Below are positions 1-9,000 of a stretch of DNA of 64,000 nt, piece by piece (the first letter of the stretch is position 1; each line of letters opens with the position of its first letter). The notes below the pieces were generated by a model. The model saw only the letters and a list, made by a program, of their open reading frames with translations. It did not search any database and was not told the DNA's origin. Location of the stretch: NCBI GenBank assembly GCA_963664635.1, contig OY761542.1, positions 3,782,001 through 3,846,000 of the forward strand, in the 5' to 3' direction. Source of the DNA: VXNE01 sp963664635 (GTDB taxonomy: Bacteria; Pseudomonadota; Gammaproteobacteria; Pseudomonadales; Azotimanducaceae). A program made the translations under genes and the position numbers.

Positions 1-779
1 AACGCGCCGATCACCGGCTTGCCGAGCAGGTAGAGGTCGCCGATGGCATCGAGCACCTTGTGCTTGACGAACTCGTCCTCGTAGCGGAGCCCTTCGGCGT
101 TGAGGATGCGCGCGTCGTCGATGCCGACCGCGTTCTCCAGGCTCGAACCGAGGCAGCGGTTGATCGCCTGGGCCTTCTCGAGTTCGTCGATGAGTCCGAA
201 CGAGCGTGCCTGGCTTACCTCCGCCACGTAGGACGTTTCGGCGAAGTCCACCTCGACGCGCTTGGGATAGCGGTTGAAGACCGGATGGTCGGCCACGAAC
301 GTATACGCGGCGCGGAAGCCGTCGTAGGGCCGCAGCACCGCCGTCGCGCCGCCTTGCGACACCTCGATCTCGCGCGTGATGCGCACGAACTGGCGCGGCG
401 CGGGCAATTCCTCGATGCCGATGCCTTCGATGAGGTGCACGAACGGCGCCGCGCTGCCGTCCATGATCGGCACTTCCTCGTCGGACAGCTCCACCACGAG
501 GTTGTCGATGCCCAGGCCCCAGAGCGCCGACATCAGGTGTTCCACGGTCGCGACCTGCACGCCGTTTTCCACGATGCTCGTCGACAGGGTGGTGTCGGAC
601 ACGTTCCGCGCGAGTGCGCGCACCGTCGCCATGTGGGGGGGGCGGTGGAGGTCGGTGCGGATGAATCGGATGCCGGTGTCGGCCGGGGCCGGGCGCAGTG
701 TCATCGCGACCTTCTTGCCGGTGTGCACGCCCACGCTGAGGGCGTATACAGGGGCTCGAATGGTCCGTTGACGCAACAT
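1..779 (-). CDS. lpxC: UDP-3-O-acyl-N-acetylglucosamine deacetylase, C-terminus cut by the window edge
   Basis: This is the zinc deacetylase that commits UDP-acyl-GlcNAc to lipid A synthesis in the cytoplasm. Read on the minus strand it starts MLRQRTIRAPV at 779 and gives about 259 residues before the window ends, out of roughly 300 expected. The family segment VEHLMSALWGLGIDN contains the zinc-ligand histidine, and HKVLDAIGDLYLLGKP near the edge carries the second ligand region (HKxxDxxGD). The ATG is preceded by only a weak GAG-type ribosome site. The gene is transcribed away from dusA; the 155-bp gap between them contains an interrupted palindrome at 815-829 (arms TCGGTT and AACCGA). In many gammaproteobacteria lpxC closes the division/cell-wall cluster, so ftsZ-type genes may have lain upstream elsewhere; here dusA is the neighbour instead. 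Identification is firm; only the 3' end is missing. Confidence 0.95.
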   Translation of the reverse strand, partial: MLRQRTIRAPVYALSVGVHTGKKVAMTLRPAPADTGIRFIRTDLHRPPHMATVRALARNVSDTTLSTSIVENGVQVATVEHLMSALWGLGIDNLVVELSDEEVPIMDGSAAPFVHLIEGIGIEELPAPRQFVRITREIEVSQGGATAVLRPYDGFRAAYTFVADHPVFNRYPKRVEVDFAETSYVAEVSQARSFGLIDELEKAQAINRCLGSSLENAVGIDDARILNAEGLRYEDEFVKHKVLDAIGDLYLLGKPVIGA

Positions 780-889
780 CTCAAACAATCTCAAACACTC
801 ACTGATACTCGATCTCGGTTCGAAACCGATGCAAGAACTGCGATCATACACACGCCCGCGGCCAAAATGAAGAAAAAATGGAGAGAAAA

Positions 890-931
890 ATGAAGGCGAC
901 GTCGAAGCATCCCGCCGGCCTGCGTCGCTGA
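890..931 (+). other. possible 13-codon leader reading frame before dusA
   Basis: A short frame MKATSKHPAGLRR begins at 890 behind a good purine-rich ribosome site (GGAGAGAAAA) and stops at 931, three bases before the dusA ATG. The strong site belongs to this frame rather than to dusA, so dusA could be translated by coupling. A chance frame in A-rich promoter DNA is equally possible. I see no attenuator hairpin. Confidence 0.2.
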
Positions 932-934
932 CCC

Positions 935-1984
935 ATGGCCCACCCCGGGTCCATCCCCCGTCCGCCCCCGGCCGGTGCGTCCACCGCACCGGCCGGCGGC
1001 GCCGCGCCCGACCGTGCACACATCCTGTGCGTGGCTCCCATGATGGCATGGACCGACCGGCACTGCCGCGCCTTTCATCGCGTCCTGGCCCCGCACGCAC
1101 GCCTCTACACGGAGATGATAACGGCCGACGCCGTGCTCCATGGGCCCACCGACCGCCTGCTCGCCTTCGACCCGAGCGAGCACCCGGTCGCGCTGCAGCT
1201 CGGCGGGTCCGATCCGGCCGCGCTGGCGCGCTGTGCCGCACTGGCCGCGGCGCGCGGCTTCGACGAGGTCAACCTCAACGTGGGCTGTCCCTCCCCCCGC
1301 GTGCAGCGCGGCGCGTTCGGCGCCTGCCTGATGCGGGAGCCGCACCGCGTGGCGGCCTGCGTCGCCGCGATGCGCGACGCCTGCGCCGTGCCCGTCACGA
1401 TCAAGTGCCGGCTCGGGGTGGACGGGCACGACGACCATGCGTTCCTGCGCGACTTCGTCGACGCGTGCGTCGCCGGCGGCGCCGACACGTTTGCGGTGCA
1501 CGCGCGCATCGCGATGCTGGATGGCCTCAGCCCCGCGCAGAACCGCACGGTTCCGCCGCTCGACCACGACCGCGTCCGGCGGCTCAAGCGCGAATGTCCG
1601 AGCCTGACGGTGGTGGTCAACGGCGGCATCCGCGACACGGCCGGCGTCCTCGACGCGCTGGCCTGGGCGGACGGCGTCATGGTCGGCCGCGGGGCCTATC
1701 GCAACCCGTGGTGGCTCGCCGAACTCGAGCAACGGCTGTTCGGCACCCCGCTGCCGGATGGCCCGCGCGCCGCGCTCGAGCGCTATGTCGCGGACTACGC
1801 CGCCGGCGCCGTCGCCCGGGGCGCGCGGCTGCACGACATCTCCCGGCATCTCCTCGGCCTGTTCAACGGTGTGCCCGGAGCCCGCGCCTGGCGCCGCCAC
1901 CTTTCCGAGGAGGCCGGGCGGGCCGGGGCCGGTGTCGAAGTCCTGCAGGCCGCGGCGGATCTGTTGCTGCGCGAGGCCGCCTGA
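935..1984 (+). CDS. dusA: tRNA-dihydrouridine synthase DusA
   Basis: An FMN-dependent cytosolic enzyme that reduces uridines 20 and 20a in the tRNA D-loop. The 349-residue product shows the family's order: PMMAWTDRHCR near residue 36, the substrate and FMN strand NLNVGCPSPRVQRGAFGACL with the catalytic Cys of GACLM, KCRLGVD, HARIA, and MVGRGAYRNPWW in the phosphate-binding region. The end motif RHLLGLFNGVPGARAWRRHL separates DusA from DusB and DusC. The first ~27 residues are Pro/Ala-rich and absent from most relatives, so the true start could be later, but no better ATG exists. The gene is monocistronic, divergent from lpxC, and its last codons and stop are copied in a 20-bp tandem duplication. 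Confidence 0.94.
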   Translation: MAHPGSIPRPPPAGASTAPAGGAAPDRAHILCVAPMMAWTDRHCRAFHRVLAPHARLYTEMITADAVLHGPTDRLLAFDPSEHPVALQLGGSDPAALARCAALAAARGFDEVNLNVGCPSPRVQRGAFGACLMREPHRVAACVAAMRDACAVPVTIKCRLGVDGHDDHAFLRDFVDACVAGGADTFAVHARIAMLDGLSPAQNRTVPPLDHDRVRRLKRECPSLTVVVNGGIRDTAGVLDALAWADGVMVGRGAYRNPWWLAELEQRLFGTPLPDGPRAALERYVADYAAGAVARGARLHDISRHLLGLFNGVPGARAWRRHLSEEAGRAGAGVEVLQAAADLLLREAA

Positions 1985-2004
1985 TGCTGCGCGAGGCCGC
2001 CTGA
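1965..2004 (+). repeat. perfect 20-bp tandem duplication spanning the dusA stop codon
   Basis: The 20 bases ending in the dusA stop occur twice back to back (1965-1984 and 1985-2004). The second copy lies just outside the gene and would repeat the last six residues plus a stop. It looks like a recent slippage event with no effect on the protein. Confidence 0.85.
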
Positions 2005-2062
2005 CCGGCGACCGGCGGGCCACGCCGGCCGGGTAGCCGGGCCAGGGGGAGTCGGGCTCTCG

Positions 2063-2569
2063 TCAGGAGGGCGGCGAACCCGCGGCTTCGAGGGTTGCGA
2101 CCAGATCGCGAAACGCGGCCGCGTTCGACTCGTTCATCTCCATCAGCACGCGGTGCGCCTCGATGACGCGGCGGCGCAGGTCCTCGGGTGTCGACTCCGC
2201 CTGCGGCAGTTCGCCCAACTGCTCCTCTTCGACGAGCGGCTGCTCGACGATGTGGAAGATGTCGTCGAACCCCGTGGTGCGCAGGATGCGGGTGATGTCG
2301 TAGTTCGTCGACACGAGCGTCGGCAGGAAGCCGAACTGCTCGCGGGCGGCGATGGAGAGCTTGGCCAGCACCCCGAGCGACGTGCTGTCTATCCCCTCCG
2401 TCCGGCTGAGGTCCACCACCACCGACTTGAAGTTCCGGTCGCGGTACATGTCCGCCAGGAAGTCGTCCACCGCCGCACACAGGTTCACGCGCACGTCCCC
2501 GACGAACTTCATCAGGTACATGCCGTCGCAGTCCGCGACGAGGATGCGCCCGCCCACGTCAGGCCCCAC
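2063..2569 (-). CDS. STAS-domain anti-sigma factor antagonist (HsbA-like)
   Basis: A 168-residue cytosolic STAS protein of the anti-anti-sigma type. The core runs from about residue 8 to 110, with the phospho-acceptor region DSTSLGVLAKLS at about 61; the Ser of DST is the expected site for kinase and phosphatase switching. A C-terminal helix of about 55 residues (EDLRRRVIEAHRVLMEMNESN) follows, as in HsbA of Pseudomonas. The start is GTG at 2569, inside the end of the upstream phosphatase gene (11-base overlap), so the two are translationally coupled and probably act together: the phosphatase removes phosphate from this Ser. No anti-sigma factor or diguanylate cyclase partner is visible nearby. 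The name is by analogy. Confidence 0.85.
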   Translation of the reverse strand: MGPDVGGRILVADCDGMYLMKFVGDVRVNLCAAVDDFLADMYRDRNFKSVVVDLSRTEGIDSTSLGVLAKLSIAAREQFGFLPTLVSTNYDITRILRTTGFDDIFHIVEQPLVEEEQLGELPQAESTPEDLRRRVIEAHRVLMEMNESNAAAFRDLVATLEAAGSPPS

Positions 2570-3680
2570 AGGCGACCATCAGGCAGGTCATGTCGTCCGG
2601 CCCGGCCACGGCGGTGTCCACCCCGAGCGCCGACCACAGGCGATCGATGTCGGCGCCGCACTCGACCGCGGCCTCCTGGATGCGGTGCTCCTTGCTCGCG
2701 AGCCCCTGCTCGGGAATGACCTCGAGCACCCCGTCGGAGAGCAGCACGAGGTTGTCGCCCGCGGCCAGCTCCACGCCGGCGGACTCGTAACCGACATCCT
2801 GGAACAGCCCGACCGGCTTGCCGGACAGTTCGAGCAGCCGGGTGTGCCCCTCCCGCACCCGGATCGCGTGCGGGAAGTGACCGGCGTTGGCATACCGCAG
2901 GCTATTGGTGCGCACGTTGATCACGCCGAGGAACATCGCGACGTGCTTGTCGATCCGGTTCTCGAGGATCTCCCGGTTCAGCGCGACGAGGATCTCCCCC
3001 GGCTCGCGCAGCATGCTCGGCCGGTACTCGCGCCGCAGGCGCCGCGAGAAGTTCTTCAGGATGACCGTGACGAAGGCCGAGGACGCGCCATGGCCCGACA
3101 CGTCCGCGATGTAGAACACGAAGTGGTCGTCCGTGATCCGGAAGTAGTCCACGAAGTCCCCGGACAGCAGCAGCGACGGGTGGATCCGGTGCCGGAGCCG
3201 GTAGTGGCCGAGGGCCATCGGGTTGGGCGGCAGCATGCCGAGCTGGATGTAGCGTCCCGCGCGCTGGTCGCGCTCGAGTTCGCCGAGCTCGCGGAACAGC
3301 CCCGGGTCGCTCGTGCGGCGCGCCCGCGAACGGCGGACATTGCGCTCGATGACCTCGACGAGCGCGGCGTCGTCGGCCGGCCAGGGCAGCACGTCCGTGA
3401 ACCCGAGCGCCATCGCTGCCGCGAGGTCCTCGGCACATGGCCGCGCCGCGCAGGCGAGCACCGCCGGAAGCCGGTCGAGGCGCGTGGCGACGGGCTGCAC
3501 CAGGGACGCGAGCGCCTCGCCTCCGTGGAAGCCGCAGACGAACAGTTCGATGGTATCGATGCCGGAGAGTTCGGGAAACTTCCTGCCGCGACCGCGGGTC
3601 GCGGTGTAGCCGAGCTCGTTCAGGCGTTGGATCAACGATGTAGCTGTCGGCTCATCGTCATCCATCACCACGATGGACAT
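2559..3680 (-). CDS. SpoIIE-type PP2C phosphatase with degenerate receiver domain (HsbR-like)
   Basis: A 373-residue regulator. Residues 1-115 form a receiver-like fold beginning SIVVMDDDE, which keeps the acidic pocket. Where a phosphorylatable Asp is expected the sequence reads IELFVCGFH, and the usual switch Lys-Pro is replaced by PWPADD. Residues ~135-373 are a PP2C/SpoIIE serine phosphatase: SGDFVDYF, FVFYIADVSGHGASSAF, YANAGHFPHAIRV, VLLSDGVLEV and GPDDMTCLMV supply the metal-binding aspartates and glycines. It overlaps the STAS gene by 11 bases and the upstream hvfC frame by 16 bases. It most likely dephosphorylates the STAS protein to release a sigma regulator. Control by classical Asp phosphorylation looks unlikely, so another signal may act on the receiver-like domain. 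Confidence 0.87.
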   Translation of the reverse strand: MSIVVMDDDEPTATSLIQRLNELGYTATRGRGRKFPELSGIDTIELFVCGFHGGEALASLVQPVATRLDRLPAVLACAARPCAEDLAAAMALGFTDVLPWPADDAALVEVIERNVRRSRARRTSDPGLFRELGELERDQRAGRYIQLGMLPPNPMALGHYRLRHRIHPSLLLSGDFVDYFRITDDHFVFYIADVSGHGASSAFVTVILKNFSRRLRREYRPSMLREPGEILVALNREILENRIDKHVAMFLGVINVRTNSLRYANAGHFPHAIRVREGHTRLLELSGKPVGLFQDVGYESAGVELAAGDNLVLLSDGVLEVIPEQGLASKEHRIQEAAVECGADIDRLWSALGVDTAVAGPDDMTCLMVACGA

Positions 3681-4591
3681 CTCGTTTCCGTGCAGGGCGA
3701 CGATGGGACGCGAACCCTACTCCTTTGCGCCGTGGACAACAACTCCGCCCGGACCGCCGCGGGGCGGCCTCGGCGCGCCCCCGCCGGGACGATCACGTCC
3801 GCCTCGAGCAGCCGCCGCAGCAGATCCTCGCCGAACGCCAGCACCGGTCCGCGCTCGCGCCCGAGCGCGTCGGCCAGCTCCGCCAGCGCGTGGCGCGCGG
3901 TCTCCGCCTCGGGCAGCAGGGCCAGCAGGCGGGTGGTCGCCGCATTGGACTCCATGCAGCCGACGCGATCGTCCCGGTCCCGGTAGACGATCAGCCAGAC
4001 CGGCGCGTCCGGGGCCTCCGCCGGTGCGAAGTCGGGCCCGATGCGATGGACCGGAAAGCGGTAGCGCAGCGGCCAGGCCAGGGGCGAGACGTAGAAGCGG
4101 ACGTCGAGCGGCGCCGGCGGCGCCGGAACCGCGGGGACGGTCTCGTCGGACTGCTCGAGGGAACCCCGGGCCCACAGGTAGTGGCAGAGTTCCGCCAGGT
4201 ACGGCGGATCGTCCGCGGCGTCGCGCTCGGTCTCCAGATAGCGCAGGAACTCGGTGGAGATGTCGCGAAAGTAAGGCGACCGCGAGGTGTGGCGCTCGAT
4301 GAACTCGCGCACCATGGCATGCCAGTGGGCATCGGGCAGCATGCGCCGCGCAAGGCGGAAGGCCCGGGCCAAAAAGCCCTCGATGTTGCGATAGACCAGG
4401 CCCGCGTAGACCGCCATGCGGCGCGCCTCCACGCCGGCGGGCGCCGGATGGCGTTCCGGGTTGCGCAGGTGCGCGGCGAACGCGCGCTGCACCGACTGAA
4501 AACGCGGCGGGGCCGTTCCCCCGGGAGCCGGACCCGACGCGCCCGGCCCGACCCGCGCGTCGCCCGCGCGCGGCCCGTCACCCCGCGGCAC
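3665..4591 (-). CDS. hvfC: HvfC-like DUF2063 partner protein of the RiPP-modifying enzyme
   Basis: HvfC/MbnC-type proteins bind the precursor peptide and pair with the DUF692 enzyme HvfB. The DUF2063 domain begins around residue 24 (FQSVQRAFAAHLRNPERH) and includes MAVYAGLVYRNIEGFLARAF and MVREFIERHTSRSPYFRDIS, the usual N-terminal helical region. The second half (LDVRFYVSPLAWPLRYRFPVH, VWLIVYRDRDDRVGCMESN) is a family-typical beta domain. I chose GTG at 4591, which overlaps the hvfB stop by 14 bases; a much longer open frame upstream is only a shadow of hvfB. At 308 residues it is somewhat longer than usual because the frame runs into the start of the SpoIIE gene; the last ~35 residues have no family character. 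Order hvfA-hvfB-hvfC on one strand supports the call. Confidence 0.86.
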   Translation of the reverse strand: MPRGDGPRAGDARVGPGASGPAPGGTAPPRFQSVQRAFAAHLRNPERHPAPAGVEARRMAVYAGLVYRNIEGFLARAFRLARRMLPDAHWHAMVREFIERHTSRSPYFRDISTEFLRYLETERDAADDPPYLAELCHYLWARGSLEQSDETVPAVPAPPAPLDVRFYVSPLAWPLRYRFPVHRIGPDFAPAEAPDAPVWLIVYRDRDDRVGCMESNAATTRLLALLPEAETARHALAELADALGRERGPVLAFGEDLLRRLLEADVIVPAGARRGRPAAVRAELLSTAQRSRVRVPSSPCTETRCPSW

Positions 4592-5408
4592 GGCCGCCTC
4601 GCGCCTGCTCCTGCAGCGTGCGGATGGTCTCCACCTCCCCCAGCAACCGTGGAACCGGCGGATAGTTGAAGTCCCGCTCCAGCACGGTGGGCAGGACCCC
4701 GAAGTTCGCGTAGGCACGCTCGAGGAGCGTCCATACCTCGTCGACCACGTCCGCGCCGTGGGTGTCGATGCGCAGGTCGGACGCCTCCACCCGGTGACCC
4801 GCGACATGGACGTACGCCGCCCGCTCGCCGGCGAGCCCGTCCAGGAACGCCGCGGCGTCATAACCGAAGTTGACGCTGTTGACGTGGATGTTGTTGACGT
4901 CCAGCAGGAGCTGGCAGTCCGCGCGTTCCAGCACGGCGTTCACGAACGCCAGTTCGTCCATCTCCTGTCCGGGCGCCGCGTAGTAGGAGACGTTCTCCAC
5001 GGCGATGCGGCGCTCGAGAATATCCTGGACCCGCCGGATGCGCCCGGCCACGTAGTCGACCGCCTCCTCCGTGAACGGGATCGGCATCAGGTCGTAGAGG
5101 TGTCCGTGGTCGCTGCAGTAGCTGAGGTGCTCGGAATAGACATCGATGCCGTGCGCATCGAGGAATCCCTTGACCTCCGCGACGAAGTCCGTGTCGAGGG
5201 GCGCCGGCGAGCCGAGGGAGAGCGAGAGCCCGTGGCAGACGAACGGGAACCGCTCGGTGTACTCCCGGAACGTGCGGCCGAGCCGGCCGCCCACCCCGAT
5301 CCAGTTCTCCGGGGCGGCCTCCATGAAGTCGACGGCCCGGTCCACCGCCGCGCGGTGCTCGGCCAGGTCGCCGAACATGCCGCGGCGCAGTCCGAGACCG
5401 GCGGTCAT
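4578..5408 (-). CDS. hvfB: HvfB-like DUF692 multinuclear iron enzyme for peptide modification
   Basis: DUF692 proteins (MbnB, TglH, HvfB) use two or three iron atoms to oxidise cysteines in small peptides; HvfB-type enzymes make oxazolone/thioamide copper-binding groups. The 276-residue product starts MTAGLGLRRGMFGDL at 5408; an N-terminal extension to 5603 is Lys/Ala repeat that reads hvfA in another frame. Candidate metal ligands sit in FVCHGLSLSLG, DVYSEHLSYC, IAVENVSYY, LLLDVNNIHVNSVNFG, YVHVAGHR, DTHG and VLERDFNYPP, a pattern typical of this TIM-barrel family. The stop overlaps hvfC and the gene follows hvfA by 76 bp. No strong ribosome site precedes the chosen ATG. Target: the EGQCG cysteines of the neighbouring peptide. 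Confidence 0.9.
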   Translation of the reverse strand: MTAGLGLRRGMFGDLAEHRAAVDRAVDFMEAAPENWIGVGGRLGRTFREYTERFPFVCHGLSLSLGSPAPLDTDFVAEVKGFLDAHGIDVYSEHLSYCSDHGHLYDLMPIPFTEEAVDYVAGRIRRVQDILERRIAVENVSYYAAPGQEMDELAFVNAVLERADCQLLLDVNNIHVNSVNFGYDAAAFLDGLAGERAAYVHVAGHRVEASDLRIDTHGADVVDEVWTLLERAYANFGVLPTVLERDFNYPPVPRLLGEVETIRTLQEQARGGRAAG

Positions 5409-5484
5409 GGAGGAATGGGAGCGCGGAAAAGGAACGGGCGCCCCGTCGGAAGGACTCCGGCGGGGCTGCCCGGGTTCGGGAGGA

Positions 5485-5757
5485 TCAGGCGTCTTCGTCC
5501 TGGCCTTCGTCCTTGTCGCCCTCGCCTTCGCCGCACTGGCCTTCGCCGCACTGGCCTTCGTCCTTGTCGCCCCCACCTTCGCCGCACTGGCCTTCGCCCT
5601 CACCGTCGGCGCCTTCGTGGCTCGTTGCGAAGAGATCGTAGCCGTCGGCTTCGGACGTGAAGGGGTTCTCGTCCGCGCTCACCGTCGCGCCGGTCATGGC
5701 CGCGGCGAAAGCAGCGCTGATAGCGGCGGCAATCGTCTTCTTCTTGAGGTTCGTCAT
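5485..5757 (-). CDS. hvfA: HvfA-like exported precursor peptide with EGQCG motifs
   Basis: A 90-residue precursor of the copper-chelating HvfA kind. Residues 1-29 are a Sec-type signal (LKKKTIAAAISAAFAAAMTG, then SADEN). The mature part is acidic and Gly-rich, with three Cys, each in the pentapeptide EGQCG, matching the EGKCG-type sites modified by HvfBC. Spacers are KDEG-rich and the tail (EGQDED) is also acidic. The ATG at 5757 has a clear site (AAGGAGTG) seven bases upstream. About 245 bp of non-coding DNA precede it up to the hrpA stop, including GGTATACC at ~5859-5866, which could be a -10 element; I cannot assign a sigma factor. No DoxX-type hvfD gene is nearby. Expected to act in the periplasm as a copper buffer; that is family knowledge, not shown here. 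Confidence 0.86.
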   Translation of the reverse strand: MTNLKKKTIAAAISAAFAAAMTGATVSADENPFTSEADGYDLFATSHEGADGEGEGQCGEGGGDKDEGQCGEGQCGEGEGDKDEGQDEDA

Positions 5758-6003
5758 GGAAACACTCCTTACCTTTTGGTGTTAGGCGCGCCGACAGTGG
5801 CGGAACACGTCGCCACACGTGTCCTCCCGAAACGACTTCCAGGCCATCGGTTCGGCGGATGGTATACCCTTCCCGGGCGACCGTCACGCTGCCATTTCCC
5901 GCGGTTTAGCGGCGGTTCAGGCAGCCGTGGCGCGCCATCGAAAGTGCACGCCAACATTCTGATTGCAAAAGGTCAATCGGCACAGTACCGGTGCCTTCCC
6001 GCC

Positions 6004-9000
6004 TCAGCGCAGCCCCGCCCTGCGTTCGAGGGGCTCGAACACGCGGGCAAGTCGCGTCGCGGACACCTTCTCGCGCGTGCCGATGGGCTGGCTGAACAGC
6101 GCCACCCGGTACTCCTCCACGAGGTAGCGCGCCGCCGCGATTTCCGCCGTCCCCGGCAACGCCTCGTCGAGGGCGTAGAGCCGCGCCGCCCAGCGTGCCG
6201 CCTCCTCCGAGCTGTCGATATCGCGCTGCACGCGGCCCTGCAGGTGCGTCGCCCGGTACACGATCGCGTCGAGGTAACGCGGCACGTCGGCCAGGCGCTC
6301 GGACGGGATGCGGTTGGGGAAGTCCGCGGGTACCAGGCGCGCGACGTCGGCGGCCATGTCCTCCCGGCTGGCGCGGAACGCCGGCGACTCGAGCGTGGCG
6401 ATCGCGCGCACGGCCTCGAACCGGTGCGCGAGTATCGCGCGGCTCGCGTCCACGACCGCCCCGCAGGCCGACGCCAGGCCGGCGCCGCCGGCGGCCAGCG
6501 CCCGTTCGAACTCGCGCGGCGTCGCCGGCAGCGCGGCGCCGTCGAAGAGGCAGGTCCAGGCGGCGGCGAGCAGCAGTTCGTCGACGAGCCGCGTCCGTGG
6601 GCCCAGGGTCGCGTAGTGCAGCGCCATCGTGCGCTCCGCCTCGATGTTCCGGCGCAGCCGGCGCGTGCGGCCGCGGTCCGCCAGCAGCGCCATGCGGCTG
6701 TAGCCGCGCCGGTTCGTGGCGCGCTGGCTGGAGCGGTGCGTGAGCAGGACCAGGTCCACGCGATCACCGTCGTCGCGCAGCGCCGGGTACGCCACCACGC
6801 GCCCGGCGCGGCCGTCGACGGTCAGCGTCTCCGGTACGCCGTCGTCGGGGAACGTCGTGAGGCCCCGCCGCTCGTAGCGCTCGCGCGCCGCCTCGGCGCC
6901 CCGCTCCACCCGCGCCAGCAGGCGCCGCTGCAGCCCTTCGAGGTCCCGATCCTGATCCACGATGCGCCCGCGCGCGCCGCGGACCTGGACGTTCAGGCGC
7001 AGGAACGGAGCGATCGCGTCCGGGCGCCAGTCGCCGGCGCCGACGGCGACTCCGTAGTCCGCTTCGAGCCGCTCGGCGAGGGCCGTCAGCAGGCTGCCCT
7101 GCCGATAGCGCTCCGGCCGCAGCAGGAACGCGGTGAGCTCGCGGGCCTTGTCCGGCACCGGGGCGAGGCGGCGGCGCACCGACTTCGGCAGCGCTTTCAG
7201 CAGCGCCACGCATTTCTGCTCGAAGAAGCCCGGCACCAGCCAGTCGAGCGGCCCCTGCCCGAGGTGCGGCAGGACCCCGAGGTCGATGCGCACCGACACG
7301 CCGTCGTCCGGCTCGCCCGGGGCAAAACGGTACTTGAGCGGCAGCTCCAGCCCGTCGCACGGCAGGACCGACGGGTAGTCGGCGTCCGCCGCGACGACGT
7401 CGGTCCGCGCCATGAGGTCCGCTTCGGTCATCGCCAGCCGTGCGACGGCCGCGGGCTCCGCCCGGGCCAGCCAGGCGGTGAGGGACGCCACGCTCGATAC
7501 CGCTTCGGGCAGCCGTTCGAGATAGAAGTCCGTCTGCGCGTCGGCGTCGGCAAGCACGTCGGCGCGGCGCCCCCGCGCCTGCAGTTCCACGATGCGGCGC
7601 ACCAGCGCCAGATTCGCATCGAGGAACGCCGGGCGCGGGTGCCGGCCGGAGCGGACGACGCCGTCGGCGCCGCCGACGAGGGCGTGCCGGACGAACAGTT
7701 CGCGCGCCGCCGGCGGATCGATCGGCGCGAGCCGGACCGCGCGCCGCTCCACCACCGGCAGGCCGTACAGCGTGGCGCGCTCGAAGGCCATCGGCTCGCC
7801 CCGGCGCGGATCCCAGTGCGGTTCCGAGTGCGTGCGCCGCAACAGCGCCGGCGCCGCTTCCTCGACCCAGCGCGCTTCGACGCGGGCGACGCAGCGCGCG
7901 TAGGTCTGCCCGGTCTCGGCGATCTCGGCGGCGACGACCCACTTTGCACCGGCACCGCCCGCCGCTTTTGCCCCCGCACCGCCCGCCGCTTTTGCCCCCG
8001 CACCGCCCGCCGCTTTTGCCCCCGCACCGCCCGCCCCTCTTGCGCCCGCACCGCCGGCTTCCCCCGCATCCCTGCGCGCCCCCTTCCTCGCCAGGACCGA
8101 GCCCGGGAAGATGCGGAACTTGAGGTTGCGGGCGCCCTGGTAGACACGGGCCTCGTCGTGCAACCCGACGAAGCCGAGCGATCCCGCGAGCAGGGCCCGG
8201 TGCACGGCGGCGTAGTCGGCTGCCGCGGCGTTCAGGCGCATCCCGAGCGTGCGTGCGGCCAGCAGGAGCTGGCGATGCAGGGAGCGCCACTCGGCGACCC
8301 GGAACACGGACAGGTGGTTGCGTTCCAGGTGGCGCCGGAACGCGCTGCGCGTCAGCTCCTCGCGGGCTTCCTCCAGCGCGTTCCAGAGGTTGACGAAGGC
8401 CAGGAAGTCCGAGTCCGGGTGCGCGTACCGCGCGTGCGCCTCGTCCGCCGCCTGGCGGCGGTCCGGCGGGCGTTCGCGCGGATCCTGGATCGCCAGGGCG
8501 GACACGACGATCAGCATCTCCCGCAGGCAGCGCGTGCGGGACGCGGCGATCAGCATGCGTGCGAGGCGCGGGTCCACCGGCAGGCGCGCCATCGAGCGGC
8601 CGATTTGCGTGAGGCGGTCGCCGTCGAGGGCACCGAACTCCTGGAGGCCGCGCACCGCGTCCCGGACCGCCCGCGGGTCCGGCGGGTCGATGAAGGGGAA
8701 GCGCGACACGTCGCCGAGTCCGAACGCGCGCATCTGCAGGACGACGGACGCGAGGTTCGTGCGCGTGAGTTCCGGATCCGTGTAGCGCGGACGGTTCTCG
8801 AAATCCGCCTCCGAATAGAGCCGGTAGCAGGTGCCCGGCGCCACCCGGCCGCAGCGGCCCTTGCGCTGTTCCGCGCTGGCTTGGGAAATGGGCTCCACCG
8901 GCAGGCGCTGGATCTTCGACCGGAAGCTGTAGCGGCTGATGCGCGCGAGGCCGGAGTCGATCACGTAGCCGACGTTGGGGACCGTCACGCTGGTCTCGGC

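Noticed and set aside
60..893. A 277-residue plus-strand frame at the left edge
   Set aside because: It is antisense to lpxC, which has clear family motifs on the minus strand and only lacks a stop because the window ends.
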